Assembly (NCBI GenBank): GCA_031213475.1
Contig: JARUPZ010000014.1
Span: 6,297,674-6,361,673, forward strand
Direction: 5' to 3'
Length of the DNA stretch: 64,000 bases
DNA from: Nereocystis luetkeana
Lineage: Eukaryota; Sar; Phaeophyceae; Laminariales; Laminariaceae
The position numbers and the translations under genes are program-made. Below the pieces are notes generated by a model, which was not told the origin of the DNA, did no database searches, and worked only from the letters and a program-made list of their open reading frames with translations. This document shows, piece by piece, positions 13,501-28,500 of this stretch. How positions within the stretch are numbered: the first letter of the stretch is position 1; each line of letters starts with the position of its first letter.

Positions 13501-16500
13501 AGGAACGTTCTGGCGGAATACTGTTGTCTGACGACGATAGGCGAGGCCAGCACCGAACGAGCACCCGGCCCCCAACCCCGGGCAACAAACGTCGTTGGCG
13601 TTTGTTTCCCTCTGCCTGGTGGTACCTGTGGTATGTGTCCTTGCGTTCCATCGTCGGGTGCATGCCGTGACAGGGGCCCACTTGATACTTCTTGGGGGTA
13701 CGCACTTGAAAACCTCAGTGCCCCACCCAACACCGGACCTCGACAAAAAATACGCTCCAACCCCTGAGGCTTAGGGTAAATTTCATAGAATAATGTAAAA
13801 CCATTAATGCTAGCCAAGCGATATTCGGTAGTTTTGAGAATTCGGGAACGCCGTGAATCGTAATATTCAGGCATAAACATCTCCACCCCTGTTGTTGTAC
13901 ACCTCGCTGGAAAAACTGGGGTGGTGAAAGCGTCGCTTCTGGCATCAGCGCTCGACCCATAACTATTCAAAGCGGACATCGTGTCGTTTGACGATGAGCC
14001 TGGCTTGGGCCGTGATCTATTATACCCCTTTTCTACGCAACGGTAAAGGCTGTAGTCTGGTCTCGAAGCGTTCATCGCCGACGGAACTCCTGGACAGAGA
14101 TACTACCCAATATCTGTGGACTCGATGTTGCATCCTGGAACCATTGTTGGCTCGGTGCCTGGCATCACGGGGTCGTGCATTGACCTTAGCGTGAAGCGGT
14201 CCCGAAGACAGTGGTTAGGTGCGGTATTTGGGGATTCAAGTGAAAGTGCCTCATCTGCGTTTGGTTCATATGCCCCTTACCAAGACCGCGCCTCTATTTC
14301 CCTCGAAAGAGCGCGCCAGCAACCCTCTGCGCCTTGGTAAGACAGATATTTACCCGACGAAGCGGAGTACACGTACGATTTTCGTACCAAGGGCATACGC
14401 ATGTATACATCCCCGACGTCTTACATATTTTATGTCTACAATGGTGGAGGAATCTTCGTGCCGACTTACCATGGGTCCCACCGCCGTCACGTAGCTTCCA
14501 ACAGTTGACACGTCCTCGCGTTGTGTAGCCCTTTGCGGCGCCCATACAAATGTTACGGTAGCGGGCGGCGCTGGGCGGGCTAAAATTGTGTGGTATGAGG
14601 CTACCTGCTACTAGGAGCTATTCACGTCTCTTAACAGTGGATGTAGAGCGCCGTCATCGTGAAACAATGTCGAGGCCTAAGCTGAAGTGTGGTGGAACGC
14701 TGTTGTGTTATTTGAGGGGCGGGCTACGTAGTAGCGGTAGCGCAAGTCTGTCGCGGAATTATTCCGGTCTAACGGGGCTGCTCGCTCAAGGAATGACTGA
14801 ATATCAAAAGAGAATCCGTTGTGTGTTTTCGGTGAAGTTTGGTCAAATACCTACGGTAAAGCCATGGCATCGCTTGTTGGGTTGCACGCTCAGGTTTCTC
14901 GAGGTCTGGACATGGTCGGAGTATACTGATCCTCACGATAGTCTGTCAGATAAGAGCAGGTGCACTAACATCGCAGCATCCGTATCCCCCATCATGTTTG
15001 AGTAGTCCTCCACTTGAGCAATTATGCCCGTGAGAACCGTTTGTTGACTAAAACGTGCGACGTACCCCCACGTCGAACCACGCGCCGCCTCTCCTGTTTA
15101 ACGACCAGAACGGGGATGTGTCGTCTGCTCCGAACAGAGTACACTAGTACGAAATTGACGGAAGCGCGTAGCGACGTCTAGTGCAGATGGGCGATGGTAT
15201 CCACCCACCCATCCACCCGCTGACGCATTTTCAGTTTTGAATAGTATTTTTTGCCCTCCCGGCGCCTTCCGGTGTTGTCGGGGCTCCACGAGGTTTGACC
15301 GCTGTTGTCCCCCCGCTCAAATTAACATGGCCACTCTCGTTTGGGTGCCAGGACGGAGATTTGACGGGGGACTCGAGGTGGAGCTGCGGCCCTCTGGCGA
15401 CGCCCGACTTCTTTACCAGGGGCGACAGGCTGCCTATGTGCGGGGTTAAATTTAACCTCAACATTTTTCGATACGTCGGTCAAGTCCGCTTGGGTGAGGT
15501 TGCTACGGCTTGATTGCGGCGCGCACACCTGTAGCGTCACGCTGCATGGCCGTTTTTTTCAGTTGGGGGGTGCATACGTTTCGCCGGTTGACCGCCTGCT
15601 ATTCATGAGAGCTTGACCATCACCACGTTTCAGAAGGGTCCTGGCCTTTCGGAACGATAGAGCTAATGTTTGGTTTGGCTCTGCGCCCTTAGCCGACTCT
15701 AAGTCAATTCCCTCGATATTGTGATATTGTTGTCAAAGCTTGCAGCGCCAGCGAGTACCATACTACGCGTGGGCCTAAGGCCTTACTGTATGGACGGTAG
15801 ACCCTGGGGTATATTGTAACAGGTAAACGTTAGGTCCGCTGCTAGGGGCAAATACACGATGTTTGGATGTAGCGACATATTGATTTATCCAGCTGAATCG
15901 CGAAGCTTTACCGGCCAACCCTGAACAGTGTATTGGTGGTCGACCGCGTTGCCGTACTGCCGCACGATGACCTGCCCCCCCCCCCCCCCCGCCACGACGA
16001 TATCCGTAGTGTTTCAGCAAAAAGAAGAGCATCACGAAGTCGGCATCGAGGCCTTGACGAAGGAGGGAGAGTGGGTGGTGAGATGCTGGGTTTTTGGCAT
16101 TGTGATGTTTTTGTGCGATTGTTCCACCGCTATATGTGGCTTCCTCGCTCTGTCAAACCGTGTGATTCATACTGCAGGTCTATATAACTGCCGATTAAGG
16201 GCCGGTCACTAGAAGACCGCGAGGTGATGGGGATTACGAGCCGACTTTGTCCAGGGGGGGTGTGGGAAGAGACTCGATCCATCCCACTGTTAGACCTTCG
16301 CATAAATGTACAGTTTAAGGTCGACAATATATTTACGATCTACCAACGACGCGGCTAAACGTCGTTCGTGGCGGGGCCAGGCCGACTATAGCGGTTGTGT
16401 AGCACACGTTTTTCTACCGGTCGACCATCAACAACCGACGGCTTGATGTACATGCTCGGTATATACGAAAACAACTCGCATTGGCTCGAACACGCGGTGG

Positions 16501-19500
16501 GTGCGAAAGTCCAGCAATCACCGCGCTACAGTTGGCGCTCTGTGTGCGGTTGTAGCTTAGGTATTTGCGCACTTTTTGAAAAATCTCCTGGTCTCATGTG
16601 GAACCCGTGCCTTTTCGGACGCGGTACGCGGCACCAGACCGTCGTCGCGTCGGCCATCTCTTCAGCAGACCCCGGGAAGTACCAGACGTTCGACATCGGG
16701 GTCCACACGAACGCGATCAGGGTCACGCCTAAGTTTCAACGGTACAATCAGTGGGTCGGCTTCATAGAGGTACGTGCCGTTGGTTAGAAGACGCGTGTGC
16801 TACGAGTTTGGTGGCACGTTTTGGCCTAAACAAATCTGACTGACCGGATTCATCGAGCCAATATCGTTGGAATACTACTAGTGTTTTAGTTTTTACCGTA
16901 ATACATCGTGACATGCCTTGGTTGTGGGATGTTTTATCGGTTTCCGCTGGTTTTGCTATTGTCGATATCATGTGTTTGGTGACGTTACTGGAAGTGTGGA
17001 GGCGTTGAACCCCTGAGAGCAAGAGAGCCTGGACAAGTTTAAGTGCTACCCTTACCGTAGGGCGGGTCAGGATTTGAACTCGAGGAGGCCTTTTTGTTGG
17101 GTCCTACGACCGCACCTTACTCTACCCTGTAACCATAACGACGGCAAGACAAGCAGCCGACCCCCATGCAAACCGTTCGTGATCTATGATGACGATCGTC
17201 TCCCAGCATGTTCCGCGATTGCTTGGTAAGTGCGAGACACTCTCCGCCCTCTAGCTTTCCTCTGCACAGTCACTGGATGCTCATCAAAGACACATGCCAG
17301 AGACAAAGTCGAGGCTGGTCGATTGTTCGTACTTTCTCCCATAGGCTCTGTACCGTCACTTGGCCCCTGTTTCTGTTCGTGATAGGTTTTGTTTGCTTGG
17401 TTATCATGTCCTTCGTTGTATGTGTGTGGCTATCTAGTACGGGAACTCCTCTCTAGGTTCCAACGGCTCACCGGTATATCGGAATAATAATAGTGCGTGA
17501 GTTTGAGGTTTCCATATGTAAGCGGTCTGGTTTGGTCTTCGACGCTATTTCATGCTAGGGTTCACCAGCTGAGCTAACGCTCTGTTCGTGGTGTAATGTG
17601 GTATGTGGTATGGACTTTTTGGTGTTGCCTCTCTTTGGTCCACAACGTTAACGTTTCCAAGCTGAGTTGTCGCGCTCTGTTATCGATTTACGAGTCTGCC
17701 ATCCAGAATCGGTGTGTTGTATGTAACCAATGGGGTTGTTTTGGACGTTGCTGGTACGCCTGGGGTGTTTTTTTTGTTCCTGAATGTGTCTTGAATTTTG
17801 TGTCCTAGAATCAGAATGGGGTACGCCAGCGATGCTGAATACTGCATTTTGCTTCATCCGGTTTGATTCGGGAATGTTTCCCTGCTGTTCCTGTCCTGAA
17901 AACTGAGATACAGAAAACCAAAGAATACGTTGAGCGACACTAGACTAATGACCCATTTTTTTTGTTTGGAGGTGCGCATAGTTGCCCGCCGACGATGTGA
18001 ACCTGTGGGCAGGAATGACAAGCGGAGACTATTTCGATATCCTTCACGGCTTGCTCTTGACCCAAGAAATCCATACGACAGCTTTGCGGCTGGGCAAACT
18101 CAGCGCTGTCGGAGTGCTCAAGTAGGCAGCGTAGAGCCTGCGGCGCGAATGAGCGCTGCAGCTCCGGAAGGGCATCATCCGCACAGAACAGTCGTCGCGA
18201 TTTGCGTTTGCGGCCGTCTCGTCCGCGCTGCCGGTTTCGTATCAGAATAGCGTGCAAATGACAGGAGGAATGTCTTGCGGGCGCGATGCGTATGCTGACA
18301 CGATTGTTGACCGTTCGTTCCTTTGTTTTCCTTGCCATACTCTCTGTTGTTGCAGATCGTTGTCTTCGAGCACAGGAAGAACGCTTTCACGGAAGGAACG
18401 GTGCCAGTCTTGCGCTTCGTCCCTCGCTTCGTAAGTAGCACGGGTGGTTTGCCAACTACTAAAAATAAAACGTTGTATTGCTGTGTCCATTTTACATTTT
18501 TTCGCATCGGGCCACGTTCAAGCCCAACTAACACAAGCATCCCAGCGACGTAGCAAGGCGACTGGTTGCCTAGGTATTCGTCACGATCAAGCAGATACCG
18601 CAGTTTTCTTGTCTATGCACATTCGTCGTTTTCTGCTGTCCGGTCGATCAAACGCCCAAGGTGTACGCGGGGCGTCGGTGTCACGGGAAGCGCCCGGTGG
18701 TCCCACTGTTCCCGATCTATCTCACCAGGCACCCTTGACGTTCTAGAACACCCCCCCCAGCGGTTTCCGACCAAATAAATTGCTGGTAGCGCGTGAAAGG
18801 AACCAACATGAGTCGTGCAATGCCATAAGCCCGGGGTGAATCTGTTTGCTGTCGACGTGATTTATCCTGTGCCGTTTGCTGCCCGTGTTGCTCTCGGTTC
18901 CCGGTCGTAGGAGGAGGCCTCGACGATGCTCTTCGAAACCACTTCTCGCTTCAAGTTCGACGTCCCCGCGGTAAGATCGCATTTTGAGCGCTATGCGGTA
19001 TGGGAAATAGCGGCATTCAGTGCTTGGCGTTGTTTACACGTGTTTTGTTCGTCAATCGATTTTTCCCGTTCGGTGAATGTGGAGGCCGTGTTGCGCGGCT
19101 CGGGTTGTGTCCTACTGTAGATGTAGTGTTGGGTCGCCTGGGTAGCTCATCACCTTGATCGCCGCATAATATGTATCAACTGGGGGTGTCTCACGTTTGA
19201 GCCCGAACATCTACCACTGACGGAGACTCGCCAGCTGAGGTACAGCGTACTCTATTTCAGCCCCCGATGCCCATGTTTCAACCGTACTCCTCTGGCACCT
19301 AGTCCAGGGGATTGTGAATCGAAAACGACAATCGTGAAAATGTTATGGGAGCCAGACACAAACAGCTAGTTAGGCGCGGAGCCTCGCATACAGTGCGCGC
19401 TACCCGTATCATCGAGGACCGCGTCACGAAGGAATATGTGGTCTGGCATGACGACGCAGTAGTAAAGTCGCGCCTCTGAAATCCCACGAAAAGTCACTAT

Positions 19501-22500
19501 GCGGTGGTCATCACACGTCGAGTAGGTGGGCGGTCTTCGAAAAGGGGGTAATCGAAATCCAGAGTTCGACTGCATGTATGTCCACATTGACCCATGCTTC
19601 GGGGACTTGTTCGATGAAGCGCCGCAAACAGTTACTGTCCAATCGACGTCTGGTATTATCACACGCAGGACATATATCAAATGGGACGGTTCGCGACTGT
19701 CACAGTAGTTGACAGCTTCCTCAACATTTCCCATACACACCGTTCTTCATCAACGGAGCTTTGTTAGTACATGGTTGAAGAGTTACATTGAATGTCGACA
19801 AACAATTACCACCCACGCGTACAGATTACCGGGCGTTTGGTAATGCATATGAAGAGTGGGCCCTTCAACAATTTTGCCGCCAAGCGCGGGGAGAGCGTAC
19901 CCGGTTCGATTCGTGCTTCTGCGGCCGCCTGCAATGGTACTCCCTTGGTACGTTCGATTATATCAGCGGGTTCCACAGCATTACCCACTCGAGTGCACAG
20001 TGAAGTGACGGGTGTGTTTGATGTCGCCAGGCGTGTTGTCCGAAAATTCGCTTACTAGCGCGCATGCTGCTTTCCAATGCTCCAGAGGATGCGATGCGTG
20101 CGCGAGGTTCGCGACGCAAAGCTGCGGTAAGGAACCGGCGCCGGTTCATGCGTAGACTTCGCATTGAAGGACCCTAAAAACGGCCACGTTAAAGTTTTGC
20201 TTTAAAACAAACCACAACAAAACAAATCGGCTGTGACATCGAAACTAAGCCTTGACAAAATGATATCAGCAAGGTTGGTGGGATGCACGCCGTATGGGAG
20301 AGGTATATCTCTAACTTCCTGAGGGTCTTAAATTTGAGAGTTCTATACGATACGTAGTTCAAAACCGATGAACAATGTATGTATCAAATGGGTGTAAACA
20401 TCGAGTGCTTCCTGAGTTTAAGAGCTACGTTACTCAGACGTATTTCAGCCGTAAAATTGATACACCCAACGTCGCATACGTAGTGTGATACTGCCGATCG
20501 CGCATGCCGTGGGATTACTTGATCCATATTATGTGTTTGAAGCGTATACCTTTCCCGTGCCCTCGTGGGTCCGTATATAACGAGCTCTGCTGTTGTCATG
20601 AAAAGTGGATTTCCGACCGGATAGGATAGTCGTTTCGTCATTTGAGGACGAAAGGTTTCGGCAGAAGAGCTCCTCCTTCCTGTTGTAGCGGCACTTTCCA
20701 GGCGAACGGAACACGAATGCGTGGTCTTGTCACCCCTCCCCTTTCCGTTCGAGCCATCACCTCCTCTTTGACGCCGTTTTTCATTCTGCCTGTTTTGTTT
20801 AAAATTGACTCGTTGTCGAATCTCAGGCAGGGGATACTGCACAGCTGGTGACTTCTTTCGCTACCATTTCCGCATTGCGGATGAGATTTCCGGCCAACCG
20901 ACAGTTCGTGTTTGACGTTGCCATCGACGATAAGGACCCGGAGGTGAGTGTCGGCACGAAAGCTTGCGCCCGCCGGACAGTATTTTCGATGTCGCCCTCA
21001 CGATCAACACATTTCAGGACGAACAGATTCCCGATCTGCACAATCTAGCTTATGTTGACGGCTCGGCTAGTGCTACTCTAGAAGCGGGGGTTGGGATGCC
21101 ATCATTTTTACCTGCGCGTTTGACGCGTTATAAAATATGGTTAGAACTGTTTTGCTGTTTATTTTTTTGGAGAACGGGCCTTCTTAGCTAAGAAGCGTAC
21201 CGGTCAGCGTTTGGTTTCTCGATCTTTTCCACACCAAACCGGGTGAAGGGGATAGCTCATCGGGTTAAGATTGACTTCCGTTTTTCCTCAACGATACTTT
21301 TTTGGTGACGTATTAGACCCCGTACGTGAGAAGCCCCTCAGGATATCGCGCGGGGGGGGGGAAGGGCACCGTTGCGTGCATCGTTCAGGCCACTCGGGCG
21401 AGATGCTCTGGACCTCACTCCAAGTTGAAATTGGACAAAAATGGTTGGCGCAGCGAACGAAACATTTTCGTGGTCGGCTCTTCATGAAAACAAATATCCT
21501 GCCAAGAAAAGAGGCCTGATAACGACTCCCCTATCGTAGCACCATCAGGTGGTGGCAGCCGTGCGTTCGGCACGACCTAGTGTACTGGCTGGTGAGGTAT
21601 ACCCGTCTGCTACGGAAATGATCTACCACAACCACTTATGCAGGCAGGATAGGATACGCTCTAGATGGTCTACTGCAGATCTTGATGCGCCAAACCCGCG
21701 AAAGCTTGAACATGTAGGAGCTTTGTACGAATCGCTTGGTTTTCTTCCGCTGGTTGTGAAATAAAAAGCTACATAGTATATACGTTGAGCTCACGAAAGA
21801 TACTATATGACGTCGGGTCGTGTGTCGATTTTGTTTCGTTCAATGTGCTGCAAGATACGGTGCTCCCGCGGACTACAGTTTTTTTTACCGTTTTTGTCGC
21901 CCGAAACAGCTTGCCATCAGCTTGCTGTTACACCCTCCCTCTGATGTTCGAGGCCACTATGAGCAAAACGGCACTGACATTTCTCCTGCTAGGGTAGGGG
22001 GGATACCCTGGTGTCCGTTCCCGCGTCTTTGGCCACTTAAGCGAGTGACTCTGTAGCTCGCCCTAGACTGAACTTGAAAATGTTTTTGCTGGCCCAGCTT
22101 AACACACTCTCCCATTTCGTTGGACTACAACTAAGTACTGTAGTCGCCCGGCCGTCTGAGAGGCTGAAAAAACGGCACCCAGAAGCAGTGACCCCCGTAC
22201 CGGGGCGCTGGTGTTTCATGAGGTATTCGTAAGAATAGCAAACATAGGGTCGATATCTTGCTTGTTGACTCGCCGCCGTGCATGGTTGTAGAGATCGTCG
22301 AACGCATCTACTGATGAAAAACATGGAGGGGAGATTAGAGGGGCTGTTCCAATCGGTTGAGCGCGGAATTCCAGGTTCAGCATTTGCAGAAGGTCTCCCG
22401 CTTCACCGAGCCCTACAGCGACACGCATTCGTTCGACCGGCCGCCTGAGTTCACACTTAGGTTTCCCGAATAAGACATACACATGACACGCTGAGTCCGG

Positions 22501-25500
22501 GGCCCTCAAAAATCACCTGGCGCAGTCAGGTTTGGAGCTCCATAAGCGTACAGAGGATGCGGCAGGTCATGCTACATTTTGAAAAATTGTTCTGATCATC
22601 GGCTGTCTAACCGAAGGTGTTCAAAAGCATCCGCCATATTTTCCGACGGTGCGATAAGGGGTTCATGCTGTATTGTAACCTCTCCAGCGCAGGATTTTCC
22701 GTTTTTGACATTCCGAGCGTTCGCAAGGAAGCGTTTGTGGTGACGGTTAGGTAAGCTCTTACACCCACCACGTGCAGCCCGCGGCTTTAGCGGGACACGT
22801 TAGGTGGAGGCACGTATTTTGTTGTACTACCGTCCGCCCTCCTTTATAGCGAAGGGATGCTGCCATTTGGTCTGGTGAGACGCCTTCCGCGACTCGTACG
22901 GCTGTTGCCAGCAACCAATGCGCTAGGCTTAATTTGGACTGAGACTGAGATGCACATCTGGGCCATACGTAGACGGAACGAGAGGGGTGACTGCGTCAGA
23001 GAGATGCGTATCTACTATAACGATATCATGCCTGTCGGCGTGGCCGAGATATGTAGGCCTTTCGGCGAGAGACAGAATTATCCACACCTAATAAACTATT
23101 TTCGGGGAACACCGTGGGTCGCATCAACCATAACGTCGTCTGCATTCGCGAGCCAGGAGAGTTTCTGCGGGAATGTGCACTTTATTCCGCCGTGCCACGG
23201 TAGTATATAAATAATAATGATCTTCTCGATTATACACACGGAATATACTGATACCTAGAAGGTTTCTACCTCTGTCATCCGGCCATATGCAGCATAATCG
23301 TCGTCACGACTATCTCGTAAACATGGCCAGATGGATACATATACTTCCTATGTATATACCGGCGAACCAGTTTATACCATGGCGTTGGAAACGTCACACG
23401 AAACGCGTACGCAAAGCAACGAATTTGACGGTACGCATGGCGTCAAAAAGCTGAAACATTGTTTTATTCCCCGCTTGCCTTCTTTCTTTCGTTTCGTGGT
23501 CTATGTGGTCGCTAAAGCGGTTCACCAGCGCGGGGGGGCGCAACGAATGGGAGACGTTCACGTTGTCGGCACCCGGCGATTCTTCCAGGGTCGACATAGC
23601 CGCCGTCGACGGCCCCGTGTTTCCCAACAAGCCGAAGTATCCCAAGCTGCGCGTGGCCGACCTACAGGTGGTCGGAGAGGTCATCACCACCCCGGGCGTA
23701 TTTAAGGTGGGAGCATTGCCGTCTAGGGTTGGGGCCATTTTTTCCGAAGTACCACACCTGAAGAACGCTTATCCTGGCCCGAAAACCTGACTCGAACGAA
23801 GTGTGCTCGCGTGACCCGCACAATTTCTTTCTGCGCGAGGCTTAAAAGCTAGAATAGAAGAGTAGGAGTAGCTCACGTATGAGGCTTCACTCTTTGAGAA
23901 CTGCGGTGCCGCTTTAATGAAATCGTGACGAAAATTGTAGTGTTTTGACCCTGCAACGGGACTGCAGTCTTACTAACGGCGAACCGGTCAGGAAATGTGG
24001 TGTGGACAAGCTGTACATCCACCATGATATTGCCCGTGTAAGACGGTCTGAGGCAAGGTCGGATGACTGTTTTTTGCGCCACTCTCGCTTGCGCTCTACG
24101 TACGTATGTAGACGTAGTATTTGCTCCTAGGGCTGCCGACAGGCGGGGTAAACCTGGTACTGCTGTCCTGATCGTGGATGTCACGGCACTCGCAAACATC
24201 ACTACCGTAGGACCGTGATGTACCTCCCGGTAAAGAGGAGCCTAAAGAGAGCATTGTTTACCTATGTCAGACATACACCTAAGCATTTTGAGGGTTATTA
24301 CATGAAAAAACTCCCTGATGTACCGCCAACCAACAATGGCTTTCAGAGGGTTCACACGAAAAGCTACATACCTCAAAGAAAAACTGTCTGCCGGTATTAT
24401 TCTGCACAGTAACACTTTTAATCTTCTTAAGCTCCTAACTTGTGGAATTCCGGATCTCTCCCACAATCTGACCTTGAAAAACCAATGGACGCTTCATCCC
24501 GGCCTATTGAAACTGTTGATTGTGAACAATGAGGTTCACTGATGGCCCTTAGTGCCCTTTAGGGACACCGTCAGTCAAAGATATTACGGACGAAAGCTTC
24601 TTCCTCTATCGTAGCGCGCCTCCTGGTGACACGTGGGCTATGGTAAGGACACGTAGCACTTTTGTTTAGTAGGCGCCTTCCTCCCTCTGGGAGCTCTATC
24701 CCTAGCCCCCTTCGAAAACCTGATTTTCGGTAGCAATCAGACGACAAACAGACGCCTAAGCTCGGCCTGTCGTCGGTGTCGTTCGAACTGTGTTGTGACA
24801 ACATTGAGACGAAGAAGTCTTGGGCAATGCCTCCGTTGGAGGGGTCTCGTCGGTCAGAAAGTGTTTGGCGGAGATAAGGTACAGTACTCTATCCTTTCGT
24901 AGCACGCGTAGTGCCTGGAAGGGGTTGACACCGATATCTGCTGTACTTGCTCAGTCGGGAACTCCCTGTCAGTCAAAACAAATGTTGGAAAATAGAGGTA
25001 CGTATCCTTACGGTGGCACGCCTCTACACAAGTGCAGAACCACCTGATATACATGGGTAGGTAGGACGACCACGCGTCAAGCGACGGCGGACGAATGGGA
25101 TCGACCTGCCGACGGAAGCAAGCACTACAATCACCAATGGATGCCTACCATTCGCGCCTTTGGTTTTTGAAATACAGCTCCTTTCGCGTGCCGCAAAGGC
25201 ATGATCTTCCCCCCCCTCCGTGCCCCGCCCACCCTCTCACACGATGTGGGTCGGAACGAGGCAACTGATTTGCCTGCAAAGTCAACTGGCCATTTCGGTG
25301 CCACGAGATATACGTTTTCGATGTTTGCCATAGTATACCCAGTACGCGGTTGGTGTCGGGTGTCGCGCCGGACCTTCTTTGAATGAACTTTTTGTTTCGC
25401 GATTCAAAGTGTTTAGAGTGGGACTGGAATTGGGGCCTAAACTGAAAAACGACTAAGGTGCGGGTGCCAATTGGTTTTCACATGTTGATACACCTCGCCC

Positions 25501-28500
25501 GGGCTGCTGCCTGTCTAACAGATGGCCTCTACGGCGATCAGCACCTGGTTCTCCGTTCCCGACATTATTGCGGACGGGACGTCTGATCAGCAGGACGTCA
25601 TGACTGCGATCTGCGAGACTAAAGGGGCGGCTTTCGATGGCACGGATTGCGTGGGCGAGCTTAACGATGCCACCGTCGAGGTAAGGGGTCCGCCGGCTCT
25701 CTCATTCAGACCGATACTACGGGACAGAAGCTAGAACGAAGGCCAACACAGTCACTCTTACAGTGATTGGCATGCACGAGAAACTAGTGGGGTGGAACAT
25801 TTTTATACTCAATTTGTATCCGAGGCCTCGTTGCAGCTTATGATCACTTGGGTCGTGTACCCCGCCCCCGCTCCGGTTTGAAAGGGGTGCGTGACCAGTG
25901 GTCATTTTTTTAAGGTAAGCAACATATACGTCCCAATGTTCCGAATGAAAAACGAAGATGGGTGATACTGTTTGGTTTCCCGTGATTTTGGTTGCTTAGA
26001 AGTCCATGCTGCGGTACGAGATGGGGAGTCAGTTCGGGTCACAACAATGCAATATAGCCTTACTAGCGGAATCCGTTAGTGCCCTGCACGGAAAGAGTCC
26101 GATGGATGAGACACCTTTAGGCACAATGGCGCAAGGATCACACTATCCAGACCTCACATACTGAACTCCCCGAGAGTATATGCGACGTCCACTGGTTGCT
26201 TTTTGTGCTACGTTCGCAGAGTGTGTTAGGTATTCGTAGCCCAAATGATTGTTACTTACGCCCCTGGTAAGGTAGCGGGCGGCGCACTTTTGAGCAGCGA
26301 CAAACAGGGTCTGACCTCCCCAACGCCTATACACAAAAGGAACAGCCCATTGAGTCGTGCTGCACAGAGGATCTCGTCTTAAAAGCCTCGAAACGTGGAC
26401 GCTTCGAGTGAAACCGTACCCAATAACAGGTCATCCGCTGTGTACACGTTTCGTTTCAAGGGATACGTCACCAGATCTGTGCACGGATAACCGATCCGTG
26501 GGCTATACGCATAGACGCCCATAACTTGTGGGTGTTTCATAGGTATGATCTGCAGTACCTGATTTCGCCAAGTGGTGGCCGTCCGGCCTTCGTTATCTGT
26601 CGGGTGGTCTCTGATAATGTCCGCCTCTGAACAGACCCAACACAACGGCTCAATGTACACGACATATGCAAATTCCGCCATCGAGATGAGTTAGTCCCGT
26701 GACGTATCTGTCTCCGAGGTGTGGGTTCTTTTTTTGTCTGATAGAATACGCATGCCAACGCCCTCTCCCCCGCATTTCCTCCTGTCGGACCCTGGGAATG
26801 ACCGACATTTCCCCGACCACCCAAGATCAACTTCAGGCAGGGTGACTACTACCTCGACGGGCCAATATTCCTGAAAAGCGGGGTTACTCTTGACGGAGGC
26901 TTCAGTGATGATTCGCCGAGATGGCCGTACCTCCGTCTGTATGACGGCCCCAATACCGGGAACACGGCGGAGGAAGCCGTTATCGTTGTGGATGGCGCCA
27001 CAGGTACCGAGGTGAGATCACCGTGGCAAGCGAAACACTTCTTTTTTTACGGTTGCGTGTGTGCGGTGTGACGTCGGGGCAGGGAATACCGTCGTGGCTC
27101 GTGCGTTACTGCCTGGTTCAAAACCCTCATGCTGACGCCCTACACCCATGGGAAGTCGTATTCGTCAACCCGGAGCAGATTATCGTCGTCGACCACACAC
27201 ACGCATAAAAAAAAGTTGAAATAGGCGCTCTGCAGCACTCTTACCCGAACGCCGCTGGTGAAGGCCAACGCATACACCGGTTGTTTTCGCCAGACGAAAC
27301 ACGAGCACGTACAAATCCGTGTTTTATCTTCGTTCGTACTAACCACATCTCCACGCCCAGACAAAAGACGCCTGCGACGAGTGCTTAGAGCTGCCTCTTT
27401 CATCGTGATTACCAGGTGGAAGGCTTCGCTATTGGCTTGAAAGATGACGCGACGGGTCCCATCATTCCTGGGACCGTGGGTAACCTCTGCGTCGACATTA
27501 AGAACTCTAAGGTGGGGCGTGGACGGACAGCCAGGGCCCTATGCCTTGCATAGCTGTAGTCACTTGCGACAATGCTAACGAGGTCTACAAATGATCCTGC
27601 ATGTGCGTGCGTAGTCGCAAGGTCAAAAATGTGGGGTGGAATGGCGGCAGGAGCCACTCCTTGCTCAGTGTGCGTATAGACCCTGTGTATCTGCAAGCAA
27701 CGTAATAACGACGTTTTCCCGGGTATGGGTACGCGGAGAAACAACGAAACCATCCGCGGTTCGGACGCCAATCGTTTGACCCTAGCCAACGGAGGAAGCG
27801 ATACTGCGCTTCAGTGCGACAACGCTTGAACGTATCCCGCTCGTTGCCATACTCGTGATTGGCACCACTGGTGCGCATCCAGACTGCCGATCAGCCAAAG
27901 CGGGATGCTATGTCCTCTGGACACAATTACAAGGGACGCTGCAGCAAATGCACCGCGGCAGCGTACAGACATACGGTGACTATCTGCCGTCGTTATAACC
28001 CCTTGTCGCAGGATGTGCTGATCAGGAGGTCGTTCTTCGAAACTTCTCGGACAGGAGGAGCTAGAATTTCCGACTCGAGCGACGTCACGTGAGCCTTCAC
28101 CCCTACTCCCGGTACTCATCCCCTTCAACCTAAAACCAACTGCTCGTCTTTGAGGACCCCTGTGGCCCGTCCGTTTGGTTTTGCAGTGTGCGTGCGCGAT
28201 GTTTGGACCCAAAAGGGAAGTCCACGCAATACGTCTTGTCCGCGTGTCTCCTTTGTCGGGGTTGTTTTGTGTTCGACAAAGTGGGCTCGATCGCACGAAA
28301 TAGACGTCGCTTCCAGAAAAAAATGCCAATGCCGTCTGAGTCCAGCATGGAACTGCAGACGCCGATCTCGGTGAGTGCCTGACCTCCACGGTACGCTTGC
28401 AGCGGCACGGCGCTGGTAGTTGCCATCCACAGTAAGGAGATGACGTTATGTGGTGTATCTTTCGGGCCATCTGGCAGAGATCTCACGCGGCTGCCTTGTG

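Noticed and set aside
13386-14075. 229-codon minus-strand open frame inside an intron
   Set aside because: No recognisable motif. About one frame of this length by chance is not surprising in 64 kb on six frames. It could be a nested gene, but nothing supports it.
17060-17130. Minus-strand tRNA-like sequence with GAGTTCAAATCC
   Set aside because: A box-B-like motif is present, but no matching acceptor strand or box A at the right distance was found.
17207-17225. 19-base microexon candidate between tcccag and gtaagt
   Set aside because: Its length would break the phase between exons 8 and 9, which already agree.
21245-21320. GGGGATAGCTCATCGGGTTA, resembling a tRNA D-arm
   Set aside because: No box B and no cloverleaf partner downstream.
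28317-28370. A 54-base segment between cttccag and gtgagt (KKMPMPSESSMELQTPIS)
   Set aside because: It does not fit the phases of exons 18 and 20, while the segment at 29579-29666 does and continues the beta-helix pattern.
27811-28470. 219-codon minus-strand open frame
   Set aside because: It overlaps exon 18 of the plus-strand gene, is Arg/Ser rich as expected of an antisense shadow, and shows no motif or splice support.
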